This document shows, in pieces, positions 19,438-27,316 of a stretch of 64,000 nt of DNA. Position 1 is the first letter of the stretch. Every line of letters starts with the position of its first letter. This DNA is from Wenjunlia tyrosinilytica (GTDB lineage: Bacteria > Actinomycetota > Actinomycetes > Streptomycetales > Streptomycetaceae): assembly GCF_014646055.1 (NCBI RefSeq), contig NZ_BMMS01000006.1, positions 180,883 through 244,882 on the forward strand. Reading direction: 5' to 3'. The position numbers and the translations under genes are program-made. The notes beneath the pieces are model-generated. The model saw only the letters and a list, made by a program, of their open reading frames with translations, searched no databases and was not told the origin of the DNA.

Positions 19438-21594
19438 ATGTCTGTAACCGCCGCTGACAGCTTCGCCATGCCCATCGACGACGTGGACGAGCAGCTCAAC
19501 GACGCGACCACCGCTCCCGAGACCAACGTCTCCGAGACCGCCGTCTCCGAGACCAACGCCTCCGAGGCTGCCGTCTCGATGACCGGCGCCTCCGAGACCG
19601 CCCCGGCCGACGAGCCCACCCTCACCTTCGGCGACCTCGGCCTGCACGAGGACATCGTGCGCGCCCTCGCCAAGCGCGGCGTCACCACGCCGTTCCCGAT
19701 CCAGTCCGCGACCATCCCGGACGCGCTGGCGGGCAAGGACATCCTCGGCCGCGGCCGTACCGGCTCCGGCAAGACCCTCAGCTTCGGTCTTCCGCTGCTG
19801 ACCCGCCTCGCGGACGGCGGCCGCACCCAGGCCAAGCGCCCCCGCGGCATCATCCTCACCCCCACCCGTGAGCTGGCCATGCAGGTCTCCGACGCGCTCG
19901 AGCCCTACGGCTCCGTGCTCGGCCTGAACCTCAAGGTCGTCTGCGGCGGCACCTCGATGCCCCGTCAGATCTACGCTCTCGAGCGCGGCGTGGACATCCT
20001 CGTCGCCACCCCGGGCCGTCTGCGCGACCTGATCGACCGCGGCGCCTGCTCGCTCGACAAGGTGGAGATCGCCGTCCTCGACGAGGCCGACCAGATGGCC
20101 GACATGGGCTTCCTGCCCGAGGTCACCGAGATCCTCGACCTGGTTCCCCCGGGCGGCCAGCGGATGCTGTTCTCCGCCACGCTGGAGAACGAGATCGACT
20201 CGCTGGTGAAGCGCTACCTGTCCAACCCGGTCACCCACGAGGTCGACCCGTCCGCGGGCGCGGTCACGACGATGACCCACCACCTGCTGGTGGTGAAGCC
20301 CAAGGACAAGGCCCCCGTGACCGCGGCGATCGCCGCGCGCAAGGGCCGCACCATCATCTTCGTGCGCACCCAGATGGGCGCCGACCGCGTCGCCGAGCAG
20401 CTCATCGAGTCCGGGGTGCGCGCCGACGCGCTCCACGGCGGTATGACGCAGGGCGCGCGCACCCGCACCCTCGCCGACTTCAAGGACGGTTACGTCAACG
20501 TCCTCGTCGCCACCGACGTCGCCGCCCGCGGAATCCACGTCGACGGCATCGACCTGGTCCTCAACGTGGACCCGGCCGGCGACCACAAGGACTACCTGCA
20601 CCGCTCGGGCCGCACCGCTCGCGCGGGCCAGAGCGGCACCGTCGTCACCCTGGTCCTGCCGCACCAGCGCCGCTCCACCTTCCGCCTCCTCGAGGACGCG
20701 GGCGTGGATGCCTCCCGCCACATCGTCGGGGGTGCCTTCGACGGCGAGCTGGCCGCCATCACCGGTGCCCGCTCGCTGACCGAGGTTCAGGCCGAGTCGG
20801 CGGCCAACGCCGCCAAGCAGGCCGAGCGCGAGGTCCAGGACCTGACCCGCCAGCTGGAGAAGGTGCAGCGCCGCGCCGACGAACTGCGCGGCGACGCCGA
20901 CCGCCTGGCCGCCCGCGCCGCCCGCGAGCGCGGCGAGGAGGTCCCGGCCGCCGGTGCCGAGGTCACGATCCCGGCCCAGCCCGCCGAGCCGGTCGTGCCC
21001 GTGGCCGACGAACCCGCCGAGAAGGTGGAGCAGCCGCGCCGCGAGGAGCGCTCCTTCGACCGCCGTGACGACCGTTCCGGTGGCGGTTACAGCCGTGACC
21101 GCCGTGACGACCGTTCCGCCGGCGGCTACAGCCGCGACCGCCGTGACGACCGCGGCGGCCGTTCCTTCGACCGCGACCGCAACGACCGCGACCGCGACCG
21201 TGCCCCCCGTTCGTTCGACCGCCGTGACGACCGTGGCGGCCGTTCCTTCGAGCGCCGTGACGACCGTTCCGGTGGCGGTTACAGCCGTGACCGCCGTGAC
21301 GACCGTTCCGCCGGCGGCTACAGCCGCGACCGCCGTGACGACCGCGGCGGCCGCTCGTTCGACCGCGACCGCGCGCCGCGCTCCTTCGACCGCCGTGACG
21401 ACCGCCCGAGCGGCGGCCGTTCCTTCGACCGTCCGGAGAACCGCGGCCACGGCCACGACCGCCGTGACGACCGTGGCGGCCGTTCCTTCGACCGCGACCG
21501 CGCGCCGCGCTCCTTCGACCGCCGTGACGACCGCCCGAGCGGCAGCCGCGCCGGCGTCGCGGAGCGCAAGCCCCGCTGGAAGCGCAACGGCTGA
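19438..21594 (+). CDS. DEAD-box ATP-dependent RNA helicase with repetitive C-terminal tail
   Basis: A DEAD-box RNA helicase of about 718 residues. In order: an N-terminal Thr/Ser/Glu-rich extension (1-60), Q motif LTFGDLGLHEDIV, Walker A GRTGSGKT (about 107-114), Ia PTRELAMQ, TPGRL, DEADQMADMGF (about 215), SAT, IIFVRT, ATDVAARGIHV and HRSGRTARAG. A coiled-coil-like Glu/Arg region follows (about 455-510). The last 180 residues are repeats of RRDDR, SFDR and GGYSRD units, an arginine-rich disordered tail typical of RNA-binding and condensate-forming helicases. Likely roles are ribosome or mRNA remodelling, including at low temperature. The ATG at 19438 is preferred, with the in-frame ATG at 19468 as alternative. 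Confidence 0.93.
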   Translation: MSVTAADSFAMPIDDVDEQLNDATTAPETNVSETAVSETNASEAAVSMTGASETAPADEPTLTFGDLGLHEDIVRALAKRGVTTPFPIQSATIPDALAGKDILGRGRTGSGKTLSFGLPLLTRLADGGRTQAKRPRGIILTPTRELAMQVSDALEPYGSVLGLNLKVVCGGTSMPRQIYALERGVDILVATPGRLRDLIDRGACSLDKVEIAVLDEADQMADMGFLPEVTEILDLVPPGGQRMLFSATLENEIDSLVKRYLSNPVTHEVDPSAGAVTTMTHHLLVVKPKDKAPVTAAIAARKGRTIIFVRTQMGADRVAEQLIESGVRADALHGGMTQGARTRTLADFKDGYVNVLVATDVAARGIHVDGIDLVLNVDPAGDHKDYLHRSGRTARAGQSGTVVTLVLPHQRRSTFRLLEDAGVDASRHIVGGAFDGELAAITGARSLTEVQAESAANAAKQAEREVQDLTRQLEKVQRRADELRGDADRLAARAARERGEEVPAAGAEVTIPAQPAEPVVPVADEPAEKVEQPRREERSFDRRDDRSGGGYSRDRRDDRSAGGYSRDRRDDRGGRSFDRDRNDRDRDRAPRSFDRRDDRGGRSFERRDDRSGGGYSRDRRDDRSAGGYSRDRRDDRGGRSFDRDRAPRSFDRRDDRPSGGRSFDRPENRGHGHDRRDDRGGRSFDRDRAPRSFDRRDDRPSGSRAGVAERKPRWKRNG

Positions 21595-21614
21595 CCCGGC
21601 CGACGGCAGACCCC

Positions 21615-21650
21615 CGGGCCCGTGCGACGCATCCGCGTCGCACGGGCCCG
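21615..21650. terminator. Bidirectional terminator
   Basis: A perfect 16-bp inverted repeat (arms CGGGCCCGTGCGACGC and its complement) with a four-base ATCC loop between the convergent helicase and cupin genes. Confidence 0.85.
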
Positions 21651-21668
21651 TCCCATTCGGCGGATGCC

Positions 21669-22106
21669 TCACGCCAAGGTGAAGTCCTCGAGGTCGAAGC
21701 CGGGGGCTACGACGCAGGTCACCAGGACGGGCTCGTCGCCCGCGGGCTCGGCGGACTGCCAGACGCCGCCGGGTACGAGCATCTGGGGGCGCTCGTGCCG
21801 CTCGATCCCCGGCCCCATGAGCACATCCTTGACCCGGGCCTCGTCCGGAGCTTCCCCGCTGCCGCCGAGGCGCAGCCGCAGGGGGCCGCCCCGGTGCCAG
21901 AGCCACAACTCGTCCGAACGCACGCGGTGCCAGCGCGAGCGCTCGCCGGGGTGGAGGAGGAAGTAGATCCCGGTCGCGAAGGCCCTCGGCCCGGTGTACC
22001 CCGGGGGCACGACCTGACCGGGCGCCCTCCACGTCTCCCGGAACCACCCGCCCTCGACGTGCGGCTCGAGGCCGAGAAGCGTGACCAGTTCAGAGGTGTC
22101 TGCCAT
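21669..22106 (-). CDS. DUF985 cupin family protein
   Basis: A 145-residue cupin of the DUF985 (Cupin_5) family. Recognisable parts are the N-terminal LVTLLGLEPHVEGGWFRETW, the central YFLLHPGERSRWHRVRSDELWLWH with the metal-binding-type His residues, and the C-terminal LVTCVVAPGFDLEDFTL. Members are sugar- or nucleotide-binding-like single-domain cupins of unknown function. The ATG at 22106 (MADTSEL) is chosen because GAGG lies at proper distance from it, whereas the ATG at 22115 directly abuts that GAGG. Confidence 0.9.
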   Translation of the reverse strand: MADTSELVTLLGLEPHVEGGWFRETWRAPGQVVPPGYTGPRAFATGIYFLLHPGERSRWHRVRSDELWLWHRGGPLRLRLGGSGEAPDEARVKDVLMGPGIERHERPQMLVPGGVWQSAEPAGDEPVLVTCVVAPGFDLEDFTLA

Positions 22107-22170
22107 GCCCGTCATCCTCGCGGAATGCCGTGGACGACGTACAGGGCGGGCCAGGTAGTCTTGCCACCCG

Positions 22171-22243
22171 GGGCCGCTAGCTCAATTGGCAGAGCTGCGG
22201 ACTTTTAATCCGTAGGTTCAGGGTTCGAGCCCCTGGCGGCCCA
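22171..22243 (+). tRNA. tRNA-Lys (UUU)
   Basis: Cloverleaf with acceptor GGGCCGC pairing to GCGGCCC, D arm TAGCTCAATTGGCAGAGC, anticodon loop CTTTTAA (UUU) and T arm GGTTCGAGCCC. Discriminator A. Confidence 0.95.
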
Positions 22244-22283
22244 CCGGTCACGCGGCACCGGACCGCACCTGCCCCGCGACGCG

Positions 22284-22314
22284 GCACCCCGGTCACTTCG
22301 TTTGACCGGGGTGC
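22284..22314 (+). terminator. Terminator after tRNA-Lys
   Basis: A perfect 12-bp stem (GCACCCCGGTCA and TGACCGGGGTGC) with a seven-base CTTCGTT loop, 40 bp after the tRNA. Confidence 0.85.
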
Positions 22315-23126
22315 TGTTCCGTTCTCGGGCCGATCGCGTGAGCGACGGGTGAGGGGATGCCCGGCATCCCCCACCGAAGCGGATGCCGAACGGGCACGCG
22401 GGACAAGCTTCGCGGCGGCTTCGGCCGCGGCTTTGCCGACCTCGGGCAGCAGGCCGCTCGCGGCGCTCCCCGGGCCGAGCGCCGGACGGGCCCGCGATAC
22501 ACCCCGCACGGCCGTCGTCGACACACGTAACGCTTTCTCTCCTCTTCCTGGCGTTCCCGGGTACGACGAGAGCCCGCTCTGCCTCGGGGGCTGTGACTCG
22601 CGGTAACGTTGAATACGGGTCGTGCACTCTCACGTGCAACGGCCTGGAAGGGGCGACCTCGGTGCGAAAGCACCGGGGTCGCTTTCGCCTCCGGGATGCC
22701 ACAAGCACCACTCCCGCCCCAGAGCGTGCGCTCTCTACCTGCTAATTCCCCTTGCTGGCCGAGGACAGATGCTGGAATCCGCTGGGCTTGGCGAGCTTCT
22801 GCCGGAGTATGACGTCCGCCACGGTGCCGGCATGCGAAATGCGTTCGATTCATTCGCCGTACTCCCGTTCGGATCCATTAGGGGCGCCGCACCCCCGGCT
22901 CATTCCGTCGGCCAAGAGAGAGGTTCGAGAAGCAGGCACGGACGCCGCGATAACCCACTACTCTCGCGATGACGTCAATCGTCCCGCCGCCTGAGACAGG
23001 ATCGCGCCGGGGCGGATGCCGCCTCCTCCACGTCCCGTCCCGGTTCGTGGAGGCAGAGCGCACAGAGAGGGACTGGGCGCGGCGTCTCGTGTCGTGCCCT
23101 GGTGGCCCGTGTCGCACAATCAGCGG
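22315..23126. other. Gene-poor stretch downstream of tRNA-Lys
   Basis: About 810 bp with no supported CDS. Base composition is more mixed than the surroundings and codon bias is weak in all six frames. A hairpin-like segment is near 22650-22690 (GACCTCGGTGCGAAAGCACCGGGGTC). A short plus-strand frame near 22770-22835 reads LGELLPEYDVRHGAG, which resembles the start of SRPBCC-type proteins and might be gene debris, but support is weak. No integrase or attachment-site duplicate was found. Confidence 0.45.
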
Positions 23127-24872
23127 ATGCAAGATCGCATCAACCCCGACGAGCGGAATCCGGCCCGCGCCGGGGCATCGCCGGATCCCGCGCTGCTGGA
23201 GGCTGCGTTCGCCAGCATGGGGGCAGGGGTGCTCGTGGTGGATACCGGCGGCGCGGTGGCGGCCTGCAATCCACAGGCCGAATGGCTGCTGGGCCACCCG
23301 CCGGGCGGACTGCTCGGCCGTGGTCTGCATCAGGACGTCTGTTTCCGCGGTCCGGGCGGGCAGGCGGAGCCGACGTCGCAGTGTCCGCTGCTGCGGGTCG
23401 CGCGCACCGGTCGGCTCGCTGCCGGCGATGAGGATCTTCTCGTTCGTGCGGATGGCGGTGTCCTGCCTGTGGCGTGGACGAGTGCGCCGTTGCGGCAGAT
23501 GGGGCGCATCACCGGAGCGGTGGTCGTCCTGCGGGACGTCACGCATCGGCATCAGGCGCGGGCACGGCGGGCCGAGCGGCACGCGCGCGGACAGGAAGCC
23601 CGCCGACAGGCTGAGGACGCGCATGCCGCGGTGCTCTGGCTGGTGGAGGTGACAGACGCACTGGTGTCCACGCTGGACGCGCAGGAGGCGTTGGGGCGGC
23701 TTGCGAAGCTGCTGGTGCCGCGCCTGGCCGACTGGGCGGCGCTGGATGTGGCGACCGGGCCGGGCCAGGCGCGGCGGATGGCGTGCGCCTGGAGCGACGG
23801 CCTACCCGCAATCGAGCGGGCCGGTGTCGGCCCCTTGCCGCGGTTCGCGCCGTCGTCGCCAACCCCGCTGGCTCGGGCACTGGGCGGCGCCGGCACTCGG
23901 CTGCTCACCGACGTCGGCGAGGCGGGGCCAGGCCGCGACGCCATGGACGAGGCGCAAAGGGAGCAGTTCGCGGCCCTGGGAGCGGTCTTCGTGCTGCTGT
24001 TGCCGTTGCGCCTGCGCGGGGACGCCCTTGGCGCGATGACCCTGGTGCGTACCGATCCCGCCCGCCCGTTCACCGACGACGAGGTGGTGCTGGCCGAGGA
24101 AGTCGCTCGGCGGACCGCCCTGAGTCTGGAAAACGCCCGCCTGTACGGGCAGCAGGCCGGCATCGCCACGGTGCTCCAGCGCAGCCTGCTCACCGACCTG
24201 CCGAACGTGGAGGATCTGGAGTTGGCCGCCTCCTACCGGCCTGCCCAGCGGGAGGCGGAGATCGGCGGGGACTGGTACGACGCCTTTGTTCTACCCGGCG
24301 GCGACCTGGCCGTCGTCGTCGGCGACGTGGTTGGGCACGACCTGCAAGCAGCTTCCCGCATGGGGGCGTTGCGCAACATGCTGCGGGCTTTGGCGGTGGA
24401 CCGCGCCAGGACCCCCGGGGAGATCATGCAGCGCCTGGATGCAGCCATGGTGCACCTGGATGTGGCCGAGTCGGCCACGGCCATCTACAGCCGCCTGCGC
24501 CCGGCCGGGCAGCACCGCTGGCGTTTCACTTGGTCCAACGCCGGCCACCCTCCGCCGTTGTTGTTGACAGCCGACGGCGAGACCGCCTGGCTGGAGGGCA
24601 GCGGCACGCTGTTGCTCGGCGTCGCACCTGGCCAGCCCCGACCCACCGACATGACCATGCTCCCTCCTGGCGCGACTGTGCTGCTGTATACCGACGGCCT
24701 TGTCGAATCGCGCACCCGGTCCATCGACGTCGGCATGTCTCGCCTGCGCCGGAGCGCGGCCGCCGAAGTCGGCCGTCCCCTTGAGGAGATGTGCACCGCG
24801 CTGATCAACGCCCTTGGGGATCCCGGCGACGACATGACCGTCATCGCGGTGCGCACCCCCGTCGGCCGGTGA
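23127..24872 (+). CDS. PAS/GAF PP2C-type (SpoIIE-like) protein phosphatase
   Basis: A 581-residue signalling phosphatase of the Streptomyces type that usually acts on anti-anti-sigma factors. Domains: PAS at about 20-140 (SMGAGVLVVDTGGAVAACN through VVLRDVTHRHQ), a helical linker, GAF at about 180-335, and a C-terminal SpoIIE/PP2C domain from about 350. The PP2C metal-site motifs are present: GGDWYDAF, VVGDVVGHDLQAA, NAGHPPPLLL, LLYTDGLVE and DDMTVIAVR. It is soluble and probably senses redox or small molecules via PAS/GAF. The ATG at 23127 is preferred, and a GTG at 23109 is in frame. No anti-sigma partner lies next to it. Confidence 0.9.
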   Translation: MQDRINPDERNPARAGASPDPALLEAAFASMGAGVLVVDTGGAVAACNPQAEWLLGHPPGGLLGRGLHQDVCFRGPGGQAEPTSQCPLLRVARTGRLAAGDEDLLVRADGGVLPVAWTSAPLRQMGRITGAVVVLRDVTHRHQARARRAERHARGQEARRQAEDAHAAVLWLVEVTDALVSTLDAQEALGRLAKLLVPRLADWAALDVATGPGQARRMACAWSDGLPAIERAGVGPLPRFAPSSPTPLARALGGAGTRLLTDVGEAGPGRDAMDEAQREQFAALGAVFVLLLPLRLRGDALGAMTLVRTDPARPFTDDEVVLAEEVARRTALSLENARLYGQQAGIATVLQRSLLTDLPNVEDLELAASYRPAQREAEIGGDWYDAFVLPGGDLAVVVGDVVGHDLQAASRMGALRNMLRALAVDRARTPGEIMQRLDAAMVHLDVAESATAIYSRLRPAGQHRWRFTWSNAGHPPPLLLTADGETAWLEGSGTLLLGVAPGQPRPTDMTMLPPGATVLLYTDGLVESRTRSIDVGMSRLRRSAAAEVGRPLEEMCTALINALGDPGDDMTVIAVRTPVGR

Positions 24873-25138
24873 CCCACCTCATCCGACGGCCCCTTGAATT
24901 CGCCCCTCGTCCGGGGGCGTTCGCGTGAGCGGACACGGGCAGGGCCATCGCCGGGGCCGTGCGAGCACAGCGCGGTCGTGAGTCGGCGAACGCCAATGGC
25001 CGCTCCTGGCCGCGGGCGCTGCCGATCAGGACGCCTTCAACGGCGCCGTCCGGTCCGGCATGCCTGCTGACGTCTGGCGGGCGGCTGCGGTACACCAGCA
25101 CTGTGGAGCGAGTGGGCGGTGCGGACGGGGATGGGCGG

Positions 25139-25840
25139 ATGACGGTGGGGGCGCTGGCGCTCGACTTCGGGGGGACCTTGGCCCGGCCGGGGCCGCGGCC
25201 CACCGGTGAGGTGGTCGCGGCCGCGCTCAAGGGCATGGCCGGCACGCGGATCCCCGACGGCTTCGCGCCGCTCTTCGACACCGTGCACCAGCGGGTACGG
25301 GAGGCGGACCGGGCCAACGGCGGGCACACACCGTTCGCCGAGGAGATCCGCCGGACGGCCCGCGAGTGCGGCGCGGTGGTCCCCGACCCCGAAGGCGCGG
25401 TGCCGGTGGTCTTCACGGCGCTGCCCGACGCCGAGGTGGATCCCGAGGCGGCCCGAGCGCTGCGGCTGATGAGGGAGACCGGGCTGGTGTGCGTCATGGC
25501 GGCGGACACCGAGCGCCCGGAGGCGGTACGGCGCCGCACGCTCGAGAGAGCGGGGATCGGCCACTGCTTCGACGCCCTGGTGCTCTCCAGCGAACTGGGC
25601 GTGCGCAAGCCCAACCCCGCCTTCTACGCCGCCGTGGTCGAGGCCGCCGACTGCCCGCCGCAGGAGATCCTCTTCGTCGGCAACACCCCCGACAAGGACA
25701 TCCTCGGGCCGAGGGCTCACGGGATGCGGTCGGTCCTCGTCGCCCCGGACGGACGGCCGCCGGGCCTGGACGAGCGGATCCCGGTGATCGCCCACTTCGC
25801 CGACCTGCCGTCCTACCTGGCCCGGAGGGCCGGAGCATGA
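25139..25840 (+). CDS. HAD-family hydrolase
   Basis: A 233-residue haloacid dehalogenase-like hydrolase. The motif I nucleophile is in LALDFGGTLA (DxGGT variant), motif II is near VMAADTERPEAVRR, the motif III lysine is in LGVRKPNPAFY, and motif IV is in EILFVGNTPDKDILG. The cap is helical (about 35-110). It is probably a phosphatase on a small phosphorylated metabolite, substrate unknown. The ATG at 25139 places the nucleophile near the N-terminus as usual. Upstream in-frame codons, including a GTG at 25112, would add a non-conserved leader. Confidence 0.85.
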   Translation: MTVGALALDFGGTLARPGPRPTGEVVAAALKGMAGTRIPDGFAPLFDTVHQRVREADRANGGHTPFAEEIRRTARECGAVVPDPEGAVPVVFTALPDAEVDPEAARALRLMRETGLVCVMAADTERPEAVRRRTLERAGIGHCFDALVLSSELGVRKPNPAFYAAVVEAADCPPQEILFVGNTPDKDILGPRAHGMRSVLVAPDGRPPGLDERIPVIAHFADLPSYLARRAGA

Positions 25841-25900
25841 CCGGAGCTCCTGGCCGTCCTCATCCTGCTGCCCCGCCCGGCGCGGGGCGGGCGCCTGCGC

Positions 25901-26407
25901 TCAGACGCCCACGACCCGGCTGCGCCGCTCGATGAGAAGGACATCGCGCCATCTGCCGTGATGGCAGCCGATCCGCTCGCGTATCCCGATGTCACGGAAC
26001 CCGGCGGCCCGATGGAGGGCGAGGCTGCCGGTGTTCTCGGGGAAGACGCCCGACTGGATCGTCCAGATCCCGGCGGCTTCCGTCGACGCGAAGAGGGCGT
26101 CCAGCAGGGCGCGTCCGATGCCCCGGCCACGGGCACCGGCGCCGACGTACACCGAGTGCTCGACGACTCCGGCGTAGGCACAGCGGCTGGACACCGAACT
26201 CGCCGCCACCCACCCCAGAACGTTCCCCGTCCCCTCCTCCAGCGCCACGAACCGGTGGTCGGGGAGCCTGGAGGCGTCGAAGGCGGACCAGGTCGGGGCC
26301 AGGGTCTCGAAGGTCGCCTCGCCCTCGTCGATGCCCGCCTGATAGATCGCGAGAACCTCGTCGGCGTGGTGCTCGGTCATGGGCGCGACACGCGCCCCGG
26401 GCCTCAT
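25901..26407 (-). CDS. GNAT N-acetyltransferase, phosphinothricin-acetyltransferase-like
   Basis: A 168-residue GNAT enzyme resembling the phosphinothricin/methionine-sulfoximine acetyltransferase group. It has IYQAGIDEGEATFET near the N-terminus, EHSVYVGAGARGRGIGRALL (acetyl-CoA loop, RGxGxG-like), and the helix after GVFPENTGSLALHRAAGF. It transfers acetyl from acetyl-CoA to an amine of unknown identity. The ATG at 26407 overlaps the stop of the DUF4396 gene (ATGA), so it is translated from the same transcript and would share the CsoR-like control of that operon, an unusual context for this family. Confidence 0.88.
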   Translation of the reverse strand: MRPGARVAPMTEHHADEVLAIYQAGIDEGEATFETLAPTWSAFDASRLPDHRFVALEEGTGNVLGWVAASSVSSRCAYAGVVEHSVYVGAGARGRGIGRALLDALFASTEAAGIWTIQSGVFPENTGSLALHRAAGFRDIGIRERIGCHHGRWRDVLLIERRSRVVGV

Positions 26408-26904
26408 CGCGAGCCGCCGTGGTACGCGTGGGCGACGGCGTGGCCGCGGCCGCGGCCGATGAGCCAGCGGTTGACGGGGACGGTCACGACGAAGGCGATG
26501 ACCAGCGACGCCCCCAGGGACACCCAGAACAGCACCGTCGAGAGCCCGGCGTCGATGGCGCCCGGCACACCGACCATCACGGTGTTGTCCACCAGTTCCA
26601 TCACGGCGATCGAGACGGTGTCCGCCGCCAGCGCCACCTTCAGCGCCTGCCGGACGTCCAGCCCGGCGCTCAGCACCCCGCGCATGGTCAGCGCGTAGCC
26701 GAAGACGAAGGCCAGGGCGATCGACAGCGCCACGGTGGCGCCGGTGTGCAGACCGGCCGCCGTCCCGATGACCATGCCCAGCACCTCGCCGATCGCGCAT
26801 CCGGTCAGACAGTGCAGCGTCGCCTGCGCGGCCGTCCTCCAGGTCTCAGCACGGGAGGGCGGGGCCGCATGAGCGTGCGGGTGACCGTTGTGCTGGTGGT
26901 TCAT
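26404..26904 (-). CDS. DUF4396 membrane protein
   Basis: A 166-residue protein of the DUF4396 family. The N-terminus is His-rich (MNHQHNGHPHAHAAPP), suggesting metal binding. About four membrane segments follow, with the family-typical LHCLTGCAIGEVLGMVIG, FGYALTMRGVLSAG, ADTVSIAVMELVDNTVM and VVTVPVNRWLIGRGRGHAV. Cys and Met residues lie in or near the membrane helices. The function is not established. The operator 44 bp upstream points to regulation by a CsoR-family copper or persulfide sensor, so a role in copper handling is a reasonable inference. Confidence 0.85.
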   Translation of the reverse strand: MNHQHNGHPHAHAAPPSRAETWRTAAQATLHCLTGCAIGEVLGMVIGTAAGLHTGATVALSIALAFVFGYALTMRGVLSAGLDVRQALKVALAADTVSIAVMELVDNTVMVGVPGAIDAGLSTVLFWVSLGASLVIAFVVTVPVNRWLIGRGRGHAVAHAYHGGSR

Positions 26905-26948
26905 GGCTCTTCCTCCCGGTTGCCTGCCCTTGCCCTCTTCCTAGCAAT

Positions 26949-26965
26949 ATACCCCTGGGGGGTAT
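26949..26965. promoter_or_regulatory. CsoR-like operator
   Basis: ATACCCCTGGGGGGTAT: inverted arms ATACCCC and GGGGTAT separated by three bases, matching the C-tract/G-tract palindrome bound by CsoR-family repressors. It lies between the divergent DUF4396 (minus) and 27045 (plus) genes, 44 and 79 bp from their starts. Confidence 0.7.
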
Positions 26966-27044
26966 TCCCTGGATCCCTCGGGAGTTGGCGGCCGGCGCGC
27001 CGAGGAGCAGGCTGGAGTCAGAGGCCCTCGCCGAGGAGGCAGCC

Positions 27045-27209
27045 ATGACACAGCGGAACCAGGACCGCGCCGCGGACGCGAATCGCGAGATGGCTCCTCA
27101 GGACCCCGCCGAGGTGGACCGGAGTGCGGTGGTCGAGGACTCCACCTCCGAACAGACCGCACACGCCCAGGACACCTCCCAGGCCGAAGGGGACGACTTC
27201 GAGTACTGA
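27045..27209 (+). CDS. Small acidic hydrophilic protein
   Basis: A 54-residue protein with a strong ribosome binding site (GAGGAGG five bases before the ATG). It is highly hydrophilic and acidic (NREMAPQDPAEVDRSAVVEDST, ending EGDDFEY) with no hydrophobic core, so it is probably intrinsically disordered. No family was recognised. It is divergent from the DUF4396 operon and may share the CsoR-like operator region. It precedes the potassium transporter gene by 107 bp. Confidence 0.65.
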   Translation: MTQRNQDRAADANREMAPQDPAEVDRSAVVEDSTSEQTAHAQDTSQAEGDDFEY

Positions 27210-27316
27210 GTGCTCGGGTACGAGCGTCCTCCCCGGAAGGCGGAGCGGGGCGGCGCGCGCCATTCACGCCACTGATACCAGGTTGTGCCCTTTCGGCCTG
27301 CTTAGTATCCATTGGC

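Noticed and set aside
19354-22047. Very long (897-codon) minus-strand frame opposite the RNA helicase
   Set aside because: It is antisense to a well-supported helicase and arises from high GC. Its sequence is a run of Ala/Gly/Val/Arg without any domain.
22205-22711. 168-residue minus-strand frame ending WAARGSNPEPTD
   Set aside because: The C-terminus is a translation of the tRNA-Lys T arm, a well-known artefact, and the rest has no coding bias.
27210-27316. ydaO riboswitch in front of the KimA-type gene
   Set aside because: The leader is too short and has none of the conserved blocks that are present at 51922-52082.
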